Below the pieces are notes generated by a model that made no database searches, was not told the origin of the DNA, and saw only the letters and a list, made by a program, of their open reading frames with translations. A stretch of 64,000 nt of DNA, taken from contig NZ_JASGBJ010000005.1 in NCBI RefSeq assembly GCF_030053415.1, positions 101,938 to 165,937 of the forward strand, given 5' to 3'. Position numbers and translations under genes: made by a program. This DNA comes from Marinobacter sp. CHS3-4. Lineage in GTDB: Bacteria; Pseudomonadota; Gammaproteobacteria; Pseudomonadales; Oleiphilaceae. This document shows, in pieces, positions 20,122-30,004 of the stretch (positions are counted from its first letter, which is position 1; each line of letters opens with the position of its first letter).

Positions 20122-22305
20122 GTGTCTGAACTGAGTTTTTTCGTTACCTGTCCCAAGGGTCTTGAATACCTGCTTGAAGAGGAATTGAAAGCCCTGGGAA
20201 TGGAGCCGTTACGCAACGCACCCGCCGGGGTCTGGGCCAATGGTTCACTGGCAGCGGGATACCGGACCTGTTTGTGGTCGCGCCTGGCCAATCGAGTCAT
20301 CCTTCACCTGGCAGACGTGGATGCGACTTCAGCAGACCGAATGCTGGGAGGTGTAACGGACTTGCCATGGGAGGATCACATCCCGGTCACGGGCAGCTTT
20401 CGCGTGAATTTTGTTGGCCAGAACGATGAGATTCGCAATACCCAGTTTGGTGCGCAGCGAGTAAAAGACGGGGTTGTGGACCGCCTTCGCACGGCCAGCG
20501 GTCAGCGCCCGTCAGTCGATGCCAAAGATCCCGATGTCACTGTGTCGGCTCGCCTGCATCGCGGTGTCTTGTCCGTTGGTATTGATTTGAGTGGCGACAG
20601 TCTTCACAAGCGTGGATACCGGACCGAAAAAGGCGCTGCGCCACTGAAGGAGAACCTGGCTGCGGCCTTGTTGATACGGGCAGGGTGGCCGGCAATTGCT
20701 GAATCTGGCGGGCCGTTGCTGGACCCGATGTGTGGTTCGGGAACGCTGCTGATTGAGGCCGCCATGATGGCCATGGATCTGGCACCGGGGCGGAAAAGAG
20801 AGCGTTGGGGGTTCACTCGCTGGCCGGGACACGATCCGGAATTATGGCTCAGTCTGCGTCAGGAGGCAGAGTCAAGGGCCTACGAAGGTCGTCAGGCCTT
20901 TGAGCATAAAGGAATCGTCATTGAGGGCTCCGACGCGGATCAGAAGGTCCTGTCGATAGCGCGAAACAACCTTCAGCGTGCCGGGCTAACCGACGCCGTC
21001 TGTCTCGAGCAAAGGGATATTACCGAGTTACGGGAAGCAAGCCATGAGTCCACTATCGGATTGGTGATTGTGAACCCGCCGTATGGAGAGCGACTGAGCG
21101 AACGCAAGGCCCTTGGGCCTCTTTACCGATCTCTCGGAGAGGCCGTCAAGCAGAGCTGCCCCGGTTGGCGTCTGGCCTTGTTCACTGGCGCACCGGAATA
21201 CGGAAAGTCACTGGGCCTTCGAAGCTACAAACAATACAAGTTGTTCAATGGCAAGCTTCCCGCACAGCTATTGCTGTTTACCATCGACGAAGCCAGTTCA
21301 CGTGCTCCCCGTGAGCTTGATGTTCCGGGAGAGGTCACTCCGCGGGTGACCAACGAAGAGCGGGCAGCGATGCTGCGCAACCGCTTAAAGAAAAACCTGA
21401 AAACCATTGGTCAGTGGGCTCGGAAACAGGACATCGGCTGCTACCGGATTTACGACGCTGACATGCCAGAATTCGCTCTGGCCATCGATTTTTATGAGGG
21501 GCGTGTTCATGTGCAGGAATACGTGGCGCCAAAGTCCGTCGATGAAAGGGCTGCCCGGGAAAGGCTGGCCGAGGCCCTTGCTGTGATTCCCGAGGCTCTT
21601 GGAATTGAACCGGAAGACATGGTCTGCAAGCAGCGACAACGGCAAGCCGGGCTGAACCAGTACGAAAAGCGCGCAGCAAGCGGAGAGTTTTTCAATATTC
21701 AGGAACACGGTTGTGTGCTGAAAGTGAACCTGAAAGATTATCTGGACACCGGTCTATTCCTGGATCACCGTCCCGTCAGACATTGGATTCAGCAACATGC
21801 CAGGGGAAAACGGTTTTTGAATCTGTTCTGCTATACCGGTGCCGCAACGGTGCATGCAGCAGTTGGTGGCGCAAGCCGATCACTGAGCCTGGATATGTCG
21901 AACACCTACGTGAAGTGGGCCCAGGAGAATCTCGGGCTAAACCTCAAAGATGTGTCCCGGCACCGGGTCGAGCAGGCAGACTGTCTGGAATGGCTTGCAG
22001 AAAAGCCGACACCGGACCAGCGCTATGATCTCATCTTTATGGATCCGCCCACCTTCTCGAATTCTGCAAGAATGGCCGGTGTACTGGATATCCAGCGCGA
22101 TCACGCCAAACTGATCCGCCAGGCGATGCAGCGTCTGACCTCAGAAGGCACGCTGATTTTTTCCAACAACTTCAGGCGATTCAAACTGGATGATGACCTG
22201 GAGCAGGCGTACGCCATAGAGGAGGTGACAGCGTCTACACTGGACAAGGACTTTCAGCGCAATGCCAGAATTCATCGCTGCTGGCATATTCAGCATAAAA
22301 ACTGA
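20122..22305 (+). CDS. rlmL: 23S rRNA methyltransferase RlmKL (m2G2445 / m7G2069)
   Basis: A fused rRNA methyltransferase of 727 residues. The N-terminal part has a THUMP domain and the RlmL methyltransferase with DPMCGSGTLLIEA and the catalytic NPPYGERL. The C-terminal half (from about 440) is the RlmK methyltransferase with LNLFCYTGAATVHA and MDPPTFSNS. I prefer the GTG at 20122, six bases after AGGAG; a TTG at 20116 is directly next to that site. The stop is 14 bp from the convergent outer-membrane protein stop, with a hairpin between them. Confidence 0.96.
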   Translation: MSELSFFVTCPKGLEYLLEEELKALGMEPLRNAPAGVWANGSLAAGYRTCLWSRLANRVILHLADVDATSADRMLGGVTDLPWEDHIPVTGSFRVNFVGQNDEIRNTQFGAQRVKDGVVDRLRTASGQRPSVDAKDPDVTVSARLHRGVLSVGIDLSGDSLHKRGYRTEKGAAPLKENLAAALLIRAGWPAIAESGGPLLDPMCGSGTLLIEAAMMAMDLAPGRKRERWGFTRWPGHDPELWLSLRQEAESRAYEGRQAFEHKGIVIEGSDADQKVLSIARNNLQRAGLTDAVCLEQRDITELREASHESTIGLVIVNPPYGERLSERKALGPLYRSLGEAVKQSCPGWRLALFTGAPEYGKSLGLRSYKQYKLFNGKLPAQLLLFTIDEASSRAPRELDVPGEVTPRVTNEERAAMLRNRLKKNLKTIGQWARKQDIGCYRIYDADMPEFALAIDFYEGRVHVQEYVAPKSVDERAARERLAEALAVIPEALGIEPEDMVCKQRQRQAGLNQYEKRAASGEFFNIQEHGCVLKVNLKDYLDTGLFLDHRPVRHWIQQHARGKRFLNLFCYTGAATVHAAVGGASRSLSLDMSNTYVKWAQENLGLNLKDVSRHRVEQADCLEWLAEKPTPDQRYDLIFMDPPTFSNSARMAGVLDIQRDHAKLIRQAMQRLTSEGTLIFSNNFRRFKLDDDLEQAYAIEEVTASTLDKDFQRNARIHRCWHIQHKN

Positions 22306-22322
22306 GGCGCATTGCGCCTCAG
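22302..22322. terminator. shared bidirectional terminator, rlmKL and barrel gene
   Basis: A perfect 9-bp stem (CTGAGGCGC/GCGCCTCAG, loop ATT) overlaps both convergent stop codons. On the minus strand it is followed by TTTTTATG, giving a moderate T-tract. On the plus strand the tail is poor. Confidence 0.55.
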
Positions 22323-22972
22323 AATTCGTACTTCAGTCCGCCGTTATACTGGAAGACGTTTGCTTTGGTTTCGGTGTCTTCGAAAAACTTACCGATTTCA
22401 AAGAACAGGAAACTGTCGTCGACCACCTCAATGTCCACGCCGACCAGCCAGCTGGTAGAAAAGGAACTTTCCGGATATCTCATGTCGGCGAGGTCTTTGT
22501 AGGTAGGCCCTTTGAGTTCTTCCGGTAATTCAGTTTGAGGTGTCTCCGCCCGAAAGCGACCAAACGGCGTCAACTTCGATTCGCCTTTTATATGAGAGAA
22601 GCCGAACTGGGCGTAAATATTGGAGTAGTCGGTGATGGGGTAATTGCCACCGATGTACCAGCTGACGTAGTAGTCGATATCAACTTCAAGCTCGTTGTCC
22701 ACTTTGCCGGACGCGACACCGGTGCCTGTGCGCAACTCGACATGCCAATTCTCTGAAATGTGGGTGCCCAGCTGCAGACTGGTCATTGACGACCAGGCCT
22801 GCCCCCCGATGTCACCGTCGTCGACAGTTCGATGGTTCAGACGCGTGCCAATGAGTCCTATATAGGTGCGGCCCTCACGCATTTCTTCCTGTGCGTTCAC
22901 AGCCTGGGGTGACATCAACAGGGCTGCGGGCACGAGCGCAACCGCGAGGGATAGTCGCAGCAGAGAATTCAT
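22319..22972 (-). CDS. outer-membrane beta-barrel protein
   Basis: A 217-residue exported protein from the ATG at 22972. The signal peptide ends at about VNAQEE (cleavage after AVNA-Q or nearby). The rest is alternating amphipathic strands (TYIGLIGTRLN, SNIYAQFGFSHIKG) and ends in NGGLKYEF. The terminal Phe is typical of barrels assembled by BAM. It resembles the OmpA-like or OMP_b-brl group of 8-strand barrels. No specific function is evident. It is convergent with rlmKL. Confidence 0.75.
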   Translation of the reverse strand: MNSLLRLSLAVALVPAALLMSPQAVNAQEEMREGRTYIGLIGTRLNHRTVDDGDIGGQAWSSMTSLQLGTHISENWHVELRTGTGVASGKVDNELEVDIDYYVSWYIGGNYPITDYSNIYAQFGFSHIKGESKLTPFGRFRAETPQTELPEELKGPTYKDLADMRYPESSFSTSWLVGVDIEVVDDSFLFFEIGKFFEDTETKANVFQYNGGLKYEF

Positions 22973-23073
22973 GATGATGGAGTTCCTGACGTTTAAGATT
23001 CTGAACGATTCTGCCTTCTGTAACTGTTTGTTACGTCGACACAAGTCACAGTTCGTCCGGCCCGTAAAGACAC

Positions 23074-23553
23074 TCAGCCAAAGAAGCCTTCTTCACGGGC
23101 AATCAAAAGCAGTGCATAGACACCGTTTTCAGGCAGTTGAGGCTCCAGACCTTCATCGGTTAATAGCTGGCGCCGGCGGTCGTCCAGATCTTCGCGAGTC
23201 AGAGAGGTCACCAGCGATTCGATGCCAGCTATTTCGAAGGGTGGCTCAGAACCGACGGCGTTGAATATTTTGTCGATCAGAATTTCATCCGGGTCCATGC
23301 CGTCGACGTACACCGTCAGGTCCGGTAAGTCCTGGTGCAGCTCATGAACGATCTCGATCAGTGGCACCCCCTGTTCCTCCAGATACAACAGGTCCACATC
23401 GCCGAGGTCGCCGTCTTCCGGGATCCAGTCATCGTCCGGAGCAATCACCACGGTTTTCATCTGGCCATTTTCAACGGACCAGGCCATGGCCGTAGGGAAG
23501 AGGCTGTCTTCGGTCTGGCAGTATTCGATGTCTAGAAAACGCGGTTCAGGCAA
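23074..23553 (-). CDS. conserved hypothetical protein, possible DEDD-exonuclease fold
   Basis: An acidic 159-residue protein without signal or membrane segment. The start RFLDIEYCQTED with D-x-E, and later VYVDGMDPDEILIDKI, recall motifs I and II of DEDD 3'-5' exonucleases, but the third motif is not clear. I do not recognise an assigned function. It stands alone between the barrel gene and the divergent M18 aminopeptidase. The fold suggestion is tentative. Confidence 0.7.
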   Translation of the reverse strand: MPEPRFLDIEYCQTEDSLFPTAMAWSVENGQMKTVVIAPDDDWIPEDGDLGDVDLLYLEEQGVPLIEIVHELHQDLPDLTVYVDGMDPDEILIDKIFNAVGSEPPFEIAGIESLVTSLTREDLDDRRRQLLTDEGLEPQLPENGVYALLLIAREEGFFG

Positions 23554-23642
23554 AATTCGGACTCCGGAAAAACCTAATGGATAGGACGAAAGGCGCCATC
23601 ATGCCATACTGGCGCCGCTAAAATCAGTTTATCAGGGGCAAC

Positions 23643-24935
23643 ATGGAACACGTGGATTTTAATCAGCAGTTGATCGAGTTTCTAAACAGCTCAACCACAC
23701 CCTGGCACGCCGTTGCCAGCATGAAGCAGCGGTTGGATGCCGCGGGTTTCAAGGCACTGGATGAAAAAGAAAACTGGACGCTGGAATCTGGCAAGGGCTA
23801 TTACATCATTCGTAATGGCTCCTCCATCGTGGCGTTCAGGACCGGCCAGAAGCCGACGGATAGCGCAGGCATCAGAATGGTCGGGGCGCACACAGACAGC
23901 CCGTGTCTGAAGGTAAAGCCCAACCCGGAAATCCGACGCAAGGGCTATTTTCAGCTGGGCGTGGAAGTCTATGGTGGCGTTCTTCTCAACCCCTGGTTCG
24001 ATAGAGACCTGTCACTGGCGGGGCGCGTCAGTTATCTGAATCAGGACGGAAAAGTCCGCGACGCGCTGATCGACTTTCGCAAGGCGATCGCCTTCATTCC
24101 AAGCCTGGCAATTCACCTGGACCGGGAAGCGAACAGTAGCCGCACGGTGAATCCGCAAACGGATCTTCCGCCTGTGCTGATGCAGGTGCCCGAAGACGAT
24201 AAAACGGCGTTTGCAGACCTGTTGAGAGAGCAGCTTGAAAGCGAGCATCAGAGTGTCAAAGTAAAAAAGGTTCTGGGATACGAGCTGGGCTTTTATGACA
24301 CTCAGCCCGCAGCGACCGTAGGTCTAAAAGACGAATTCATCACGTCTGCCAGGCTGGATAATCTGCTGAGTTGTTACATCGGCCTGCGGGCACTGATTGA
24401 TTCGAATGACGAAGAGCCCGCACTGCTGGTTTGCAACGACCATGAAGAAGTCGGCAGCATGTCGGCGGAAGGCGCCCAGGGGCCCTTCCTGTCTACGGTG
24501 CTTGACCGTTGGTGTGGCGAAGGTCGCGGTCGCACACTGGCGAGATCGCTGATGATTTCAGCTGATAACGCACACGGAGTGCACCCAAACTACATCGACA
24601 AGCACGATGAGAATCATGGGCCGCTTCTGAACCAGGGGCCGGTCATCAAGATCAATCACAACCAGCGCTATGCCACCAACAGCCGGTCCGCGGCTTTGTA
24701 TCGGCACATCAGTGATGAATTGGGATTGCCACATCAAAGCTTTGTGGTTCGTAGCGATATGGGGTGCGGCAGCACCATTGGCCCGCTTACGGCGGCTAAC
24801 CTGGGTGTGACAACGCTGGATATTGGCGTGCCTCAGTTTGCAATGCATTCCATTCGGGAAACCGCTGGATCCAAAGACGGACTGACGCTGTACAAGGTTC
24901 TGCGGGAGTTTATGCAGCGGGAGAGCTTGGAGTGA
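23643..24935 (+). CDS. apeB: M18 family aminopeptidase
   Basis: A cytoplasmic zinc aminopeptidase of 430 residues, the family length, probably a dodecamer acting on N-terminal acidic or other residues. Motifs include the metal ligand region [29 protein letters not shown], the catalytic [15 protein letters not shown], and a C-terminal QFAMHSIRE with another zinc histidine. The start has AGGGGC upstream. It is followed by a tRNA-Asn gene on the other strand. Confidence 0.95.
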   Translation: MEHVDFNQQLIEFLNSSTTPWHAVASMKQRLDAAGFKALDEKENWTLESGKGYYIIRNGSSIVAFRTGQKPTDSAGIRMVGAHTDSPCLKVKPNPEIRRKGYFQLGVEVYGGVLLNPWFDRDLSLAGRVSYLNQDGKVRDALIDFRKAIAFIPSLAIHLDREANSSRTVNPQTDLPPVLMQVPEDDKTAFADLLREQLESEHQSVKVKKVLGYELGFYDTQPAATVGLKDEFITSARLDNLLSCYIGLRALIDSNDEEPALLVCNDHEEVGSMSAEGAQGPFLSTVLDRWCGEGRGRTLARSLMISADNAHGVHPNYIDKHDENHGPLLNQGPVIKINHNQRYATNSRSAALYRHISDELGLPHQSFVVRSDMGCGSTIGPLTAANLGVTTLDIGVPQFAMHSIRETAGSKDGLTLYKVLREFMQRESLE

Positions 24936-24965
24936 GGCAAACGTGCGTGGCACGTGAGAAGGAAG

Positions 24966-25041
24966 TGGCTCCCCGAGCTGGGCTCGAACCAGCGACAAAC
25001 GGATTAACAGTCCGTTGCTCTACCAACTGAGCTATCGGGGA
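24966..25041 (-). tRNA. tRNA-Asn (anticodon GUU), copy 2
   Basis: A complete 76-nt tRNA with encoded CCA, identical in sequence to the copy at 10547-10622. The anticodon loop carries GTT. Flanks differ from copy 1, and there is no matching hairpin terminator right after it. Confidence 0.97.
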
Positions 25042-25114
25042 ACAAAGCTGGAATGGCGCGCATGGTATTGTCTTTCCGCTATGGCGTCAACCCCATGAAA
25101 TGAAAGGCTAAAAT

Positions 25115-26086
25115 TTGTACGATTCCGCACTTGCTTACAAACCGCCGCTCTGGCTCAGGAGCGGCCACGTCCAATCCATCTGGCCGTCGCTGTTTCGTAA
25201 AGTGGAACTGACGGAGCCGGAAGCCGAAGTTCTGCCGACCGATGATAACGATGAACTTCATCTGGACTGGTACCGCCAAGGCAGTGACCGACTCGCCATT
25301 TTGTCTCACGGTCTGGAGGGCCACAGCCGTCGTCCCTATATCCAGGGACTGGCGCGGGCGCTACTCAGAGAGGGATGGGACGTTCTGGCATGGAATTTTC
25401 GGTCCTGCGGTGGTGTGATGAATCACCAGCCACGGTTTTACCATAGTGGAGCGACCGGCGATCTGGATCGCGTGGTTCAGCATGGCCTGAAGCAGGGATA
25501 CCAGGCATTGGGGTTGTGTGGTTTCAGTATGGGCGGCAACCTGACTCTGTTGTACCTGGCAGAGCAGGGCGAACGAATCGACAACCGTATTTGCGGTGGC
25601 ATTGCGTTTTCAGTTCCCTGTGACCTTGCCGGCAGTGCAGACACACTGGCGAGGCCAAGCCGCAGAATTTACATGCAACGGTTTTTGAAAGACCTGCAGC
25701 TAAAAATGGAAGAAAAATCCAGACGGTTTCCAGAGCTGATCGACGTCTCGGGGTTCGAGAACATTCGTACCTTCCATGAATTCGATGACCGGTTTACAGC
25801 ACCTTTACATGGATTCAAGGATGCCCAGGATTACTGGAGGAACTGCTCAGCGCTCGGACGCCTGAAGGACATCCGGGTTCCCGCGCTCATGGTCAACGCC
25901 AAAGATGACCCGTTTCTCTCCAGTCGCTGTTTCCCAGAGGCATCGGACGTGATGGGCGGTCATGCCCGTGCAGAGTACCCGGAGTGGGGTGGCCACGTAG
26001 GATTCGTTGAGCGTTCAGAAGACGGTATTTACTGGTCGGAACGCAGGGCGGTCGCGTATTTCGCGTCGATTCTGGGCCAGGCCTGA
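25115..26086 (+). CDS. YheT family alpha/beta hydrolase
   Basis: A 323-residue alpha/beta hydrolase of the YheT/ABHD1-3 group, predicted esterases or lipases of unclear substrate. Motifs seen are PPLWLRSGHVQSIWP at the start (a YheT family hallmark), LSHGLEGHSRRPY for the oxyanion region, the nucleophile elbow GFSMGGN, and a late GGHVGFVE with the catalytic His. It begins with TTG after AAAGG. It converges with tesA with no gap between the stops. Confidence 0.88.
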   Translation: MYDSALAYKPPLWLRSGHVQSIWPSLFRKVELTEPEAEVLPTDDNDELHLDWYRQGSDRLAILSHGLEGHSRRPYIQGLARALLREGWDVLAWNFRSCGGVMNHQPRFYHSGATGDLDRVVQHGLKQGYQALGLCGFSMGGNLTLLYLAEQGERIDNRICGGIAFSVPCDLAGSADTLARPSRRIYMQRFLKDLQLKMEEKSRRFPELIDVSGFENIRTFHEFDDRFTAPLHGFKDAQDYWRNCSALGRLKDIRVPALMVNAKDDPFLSSRCFPEASDVMGGHARAEYPEWGGHVGFVERSEDGIYWSERRAVAYFASILGQA

Positions 26087-26719
26087 TCAGTCGGCCAGCA
26101 TGGGCTCCAGAACGGGCCAGACGTTATCGAGCAGCTGGCCCTGGGCTTCCGCTGTCGGGTGGATGTCGTCGTCCTGCATCAGACCTTCCTGGTCGTAAAT
26201 GTTTGCCAGGAAGAAGGGTACCAGCTCTGTGTCGTACTCTTTCGCCAGCTCAGGAAAAATGCCTGAGAACGCCTCGGTATAGCGCTGACCGTAGTTGGGC
26301 GGAATCTGCATGCCAACCACCAGCACCGAAGACCCCGCCTGCTGGGATTGTTCGATCATTTTCGAAATATTGCTGCGAATGACGTTGGGCGGAAAGCCCC
26401 GCAAACCGTCATTGCCACCGAGCTCAATCATCACGATATCAGGACTGTGCTTTTCCAGCAGGCCCGGCAGACGCCGCAGGCCGCCGTCGGTTGTTTCTCC
26501 GCTGATGCTGGCATTCACCACTTCCCAGCCATCGAACCCCTGATTATCCAGTCGGTTTTTCAGCAAGGCTACCCAGGCCTGCTCGGTTTGGACGCCATAG
26601 GCTGCACTCAGGCTGTCTCCCATGATCAGCAACGTGTTCTGGTTCGCCTGCGTGGGAGCAACGATGAAGATTAAAGCTAGGAAAACTATTGATCTCAGAC
26701 GTCGGAATGCCGTATCCAT
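26087..26719 (-). CDS. tesA: periplasmic GDSL esterase (TesA type)
   Basis: An SGNH-fold arylesterase/lysophospholipase/thioesterase I. The 210 residues begin with a signal peptide (RSIVFLALIFIVAPTQA). Block I is MGDSLSAAYGV with the catalytic Ser, block III is GGNDGLRG, and block V is DDIHPTAEAQ with the catalytic Asp and His. It is divergent from ybbA-ybbP, the arrangement conserved in E. coli and many relatives. Confidence 0.95.
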   Translation of the reverse strand: MDTAFRRLRSIVFLALIFIVAPTQANQNTLLIMGDSLSAAYGVQTEQAWVALLKNRLDNQGFDGWEVVNASISGETTDGGLRRLPGLLEKHSPDIVMIELGGNDGLRGFPPNVIRSNISKMIEQSQQAGSSVLVVGMQIPPNYGQRYTEAFSGIFPELAKEYDTELVPFFLANIYDQEGLMQDDDIHPTAEAQGQLLDNVWPVLEPMLAD

Positions 26720-26763
26720 AGGTATTCTGTTTACCTTTTACCCTGTCATTAGTTGGAGAACCC

Positions 26764-27498
26764 GTGAGCGATCTCAGCGAATCCTATTCACAAAACGACC
26801 GTCCCATGTTGAAAGTGACGAACCTGACGCACCGGGTCAGTTTGGAGACAGATACGCTGACGATCTTGCAGGGGGTCAATCTTGAAATCAACCGTGGTGA
26901 GTCTGTTGCCATCGTCGGCCGCTCCGGTTCGGGCAAGACAACGCTTCTGGGCTTGCTGGCAGGGCTGGATACGCCGTCAGACGGCCAGGTGGAATTGGAT
27001 GGCTCCGTTATCAGTCAGTTGAGCGAAGATGAACGCGCAAAACTCCGGTCACGTCGGGTTGGGTTTGTGTTTCAGTCTTTTCAGCTGCTTCCTGCGCTGA
27101 CCGCCCTTGAAAACGTCATGCTGCCGCTGGAGCTCAGTGGCTCCGAAAAGCCCGACGCCAAAGCCCGTGAACTACTCGAGCGGGTCGGTCTGGGCGAGCG
27201 GTTAAGCCACACGCCCCGCCAATTGTCCGGTGGTGAACAACAGCGGGTTGCCATAGCCAGGGCGTTTGCTTCGGAACCGGTTGTTCTGTTTGCTGACGAG
27301 CCCACCGGCAATCTGGACAACCGAACCGGCAGTGAGGTTTCCGACCTGCTGATGACTCTGAACCGCGAGCAGGGCACCACATTGGTGATGGTGACCCACG
27401 ATGAGAGACTGGCGGCTCGTTGTGGTCGACAATTTTCCATTGAAGCCGGCGTGCTGTCCGAACCTTCCTCAGCGACGGCACAGGAGGCGGTCAACTGA
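26764..27498 (+). CDS. ybbA: ABC transporter ATP-binding protein (YbbA type)
   Basis: The ATPase of a MacB/LolD-like ABC system (244 residues). It contains Walker A GRSGSGKTT, the Q-loop, signature LSGGEQQRVAIARA, Walker B VLFADEPTGNLD and the switch His in VTHDERLA. It starts with GTG behind GGAG. It overlaps the permease start by one base (TGATG), so the two are coupled. The ybbAP system lies opposite tesA in many bacteria. Its substrate is unknown; a role in lipid or lipoprotein-like export is an inference from the family. Confidence 0.93.
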   Translation: MSDLSESYSQNDRPMLKVTNLTHRVSLETDTLTILQGVNLEINRGESVAIVGRSGSGKTTLLGLLAGLDTPSDGQVELDGSVISQLSEDERAKLRSRRVGFVFQSFQLLPALTALENVMLPLELSGSEKPDAKARELLERVGLGERLSHTPRQLSGGEQQRVAIARAFASEPVVLFADEPTGNLDNRTGSEVSDLLMTLNREQGTTLVMVTHDERLAARCGRQFSIEAGVLSEPSSATAQEAVN

Positions 27499-29984
27499 TG
27501 GCGGCCTCCAAAAAACTCATGTCGGTGCGCCGGGACTGGCGGGAACGGGATGTCCGGGTGGTTCTGTCGGCGCTGATCATAGCCGTAGCCACCGTGGCCA
27601 CCATTGCACTGTTCGCTAGCCAATTGCAGCGCACGCTGGTCACATCGGCAAGTTCGTTTTTGGCGGCAGACAGGCAACTGGAAGCGGAAAACGGCCGTGA
27701 AGTACCGGAATCCTGGATGCAGGAAGCCGAAAGCCGGGGTCTTGAGACTGCGCGCATGGTGGAATTCTCCACCATGGTGTACGGCGCCGACAACTTCCAG
27801 CTGGTCTCTGTCAAAGCCGTGAACGACACCTACCCGCTGAGAGGTGAGGTAGAAGTGCAACAGGGAGCGACAGCGCCACGGGAACTGGTGTCGTCCGGCC
27901 CTGCGCCCGGTGAAGTGTGGATCAATCCTCGCTTGTTGCGACTGCTCAATCTGGATGTGGGTGATTCGCTGGATGTTGGCAGTCTATCTTTGACTATATC
28001 GGGCTTGTTGGTGCGCGAGCCGGACGGTGGATTCCGTATGTCTTCACTGGCGCCCCGGGTCATGATGCATGCCAGCGATGTACCAGCTACCGGGGTAATT
28101 CAGGAGGGCAGTCGGGTTGAATATGTTTACCTTTTCGCCGGCGATGAAGATGTCCTGAACAGTTACCACGCCTGGTTGGAACCCCGCTTCGGGCCGAGCC
28201 ATGAGTGGGAGGGGGTTCGTGATGGCGAGACCTTCTCAGAGTCTTTGCAGCGCGCGGAACGGTTTCTGCTGCTCGGCGGGAGCCTGGCGGTCATGCTGGC
28301 GGCCGTGGCTGTTGCCGTGGCCAGCAGGCAGTATGCTTTGTCCCAGCGTGACACGGTCGCTTTGTTGAAAACCCTGGGCGTGAACAGCCGCGGTATCGGC
28401 ACGTTGTATCTCCGCAGGCTTGGCCTTTGGGGCATAGTAGGCGCGATTGGCGGTTTGCTGGTGGCATTGCCCCTGTTCTGGTTGCTTTCGAGCGTGCTGA
28501 GCGATGTGCTGGAACGTCCCGTGGATTATCAACTGGATCCTAATGCTTTGGTTCCCGCGTTGCTGACGGCACTGGTTTCGTTGTTCGCCTTTGCCTATCC
28601 GCCGATCCGCCGGCTGAAACATGTTCCGGCCATGCGCGTTCTGCGTAGCCAGCCGGGAGAGAGCGGTCGCGAAGCGATTCCAGACATGGCGATTGCCATC
28701 GTGGCTATCTTCGGATTGGTGTGGATGTATGCCCGGGAGGTCTCCCTTGTTTTGGCGCTGCTGGGCGGCTTGGCACTCCTGTTGGGCACGCTGGCTCTGC
28801 TGGGTTGGGCGTTGGTCACCACACTTCGCAAGATCAGCGGCGGCGGTAATGCCTGGCGGTTGGCCCTGGTGGGCCTGTATAGGCATCGCCGTGCGAGCCT
28901 CTCCCAGATTGCCGTCTTCGCAATGACCCTGATGCTGGCAGCAACGCTGATATTGGTTCGTACCTCATTGCTGGACGACTGGCAGGCCCAATTGCCTGAC
29001 GATGCCCCCAACCATTTCCTGATTAACATCGCGCCGGATTCGGTGGACCAGGTTGAGGACTTCTGGGCGGAACGCGGACAGCCGCTTCGCCAGCTATACC
29101 CGATGGTTCGTGGGCGACTCACCGAGCTGAACGGCAACCCCGTGCGCGAGGCGGTCAGTAAAGACGAACGGGTCAATGCATTGAATCGCGAGCTGAATCT
29201 GACATGGATGGACACCTTGCCCTCGGACAACGACATTATCGAGGGCCAGTGGTTTGAACCAGGCCAGCGGCGAGGCGTCTCCATTGAGGCAGAACTGGCA
29301 GGCAAACTGGGCGTGGAAGTCGGAGACAGTCTTGGTTTCACCATCGGCTCCGACAAGGTGACCGAGACGGTGACCAGCATTCGCACCGTCCAGTGGGACA
29401 GCATGAAACCAAACTTTTACATGGCCTTCCCGCCCCAGGGCGGACTGGAAGACATGCCAGCGACCTGGATCACGGCGTTTTACTTGCCGGAGGACCAGAA
29501 ATCGGCGCTGAATGAATTCTCGCGCCAGTTCCCGACGGTCTCGGTGCTGGAAATCGACCACATCATTGAACGAATTCAGGAAATTGTTCAGCAGGTGACC
29601 CAGGCGATCGAAGCGATACTCGCTCTGATTCTGGCAGCGGCACTGGTTGTGATGGCAGCAGTAGTCAGTGCTACCATGCAGGAGCGTCAGCGGGAAGGGG
29701 CGCTGCTTCGCACGCTCGGCGGCCGTCAGACTCTGTTAGTGCGCAGCACCATGCTCGAATTTGCCTTGCTGGGCTTCTTTGCAGGCATTCTTGGTGTTAT
29801 CGCAGCGGAGGCAGCGGTCTGGGCGCTGCAGTTCAGGATGTTTGAGGGCGAATTTCGCGTTCACTGGCAGGCTATTCTGCCAATTCCGGTGCTGAGCGCG
29901 TTGGTGCTTGCGATCTTCGGCCGCTGGCAGCTCAAGCCCGTGCTCAGCGTGTCACCAATGTTGTTGTTACGGCGCCTGGAATAA
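27498..29984 (+). CDS. ybbP: ABC transporter permease (YbbP, double FtsX)
   Basis: An 828-residue membrane subunit of the YbbAP system. It has an N-terminal membrane segment, a periplasmic domain, and a first FtsX-like bundle at about 255-370 (LLGGSLAVMLAAVAVAVASRQ). A second set runs through about 395-480, then another large periplasmic domain and a final FtsX bundle at 700-828 with the typical EGALLRTLGGRQ coupling segment. The duplicated MacB-like layout matches YbbP. It is translationally coupled to ybbA. Confidence 0.92.
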   Translation: MAASKKLMSVRRDWRERDVRVVLSALIIAVATVATIALFASQLQRTLVTSASSFLAADRQLEAENGREVPESWMQEAESRGLETARMVEFSTMVYGADNFQLVSVKAVNDTYPLRGEVEVQQGATAPRELVSSGPAPGEVWINPRLLRLLNLDVGDSLDVGSLSLTISGLLVREPDGGFRMSSLAPRVMMHASDVPATGVIQEGSRVEYVYLFAGDEDVLNSYHAWLEPRFGPSHEWEGVRDGETFSESLQRAERFLLLGGSLAVMLAAVAVAVASRQYALSQRDTVALLKTLGVNSRGIGTLYLRRLGLWGIVGAIGGLLVALPLFWLLSSVLSDVLERPVDYQLDPNALVPALLTALVSLFAFAYPPIRRLKHVPAMRVLRSQPGESGREAIPDMAIAIVAIFGLVWMYAREVSLVLALLGGLALLLGTLALLGWALVTTLRKISGGGNAWRLALVGLYRHRRASLSQIAVFAMTLMLAATLILVRTSLLDDWQAQLPDDAPNHFLINIAPDSVDQVEDFWAERGQPLRQLYPMVRGRLTELNGNPVREAVSKDERVNALNRELNLTWMDTLPSDNDIIEGQWFEPGQRRGVSIEAELAGKLGVEVGDSLGFTIGSDKVTETVTSIRTVQWDSMKPNFYMAFPPQGGLEDMPATWITAFYLPEDQKSALNEFSRQFPTVSVLEIDHIIERIQEIVQQVTQAIEAILALILAAALVVMAAVVSATMQERQREGALLRTLGGRQTLLVRSTMLEFALLGFFAGILGVIAAEAAVWALQFRMFEGEFRVHWQAILPIPVLSALVLAIFGRWQLKPVLSVSPMLLLRRLE

Positions 29985-30004
29985 TCAGTTGCTGAGACGC
30001 GTTA

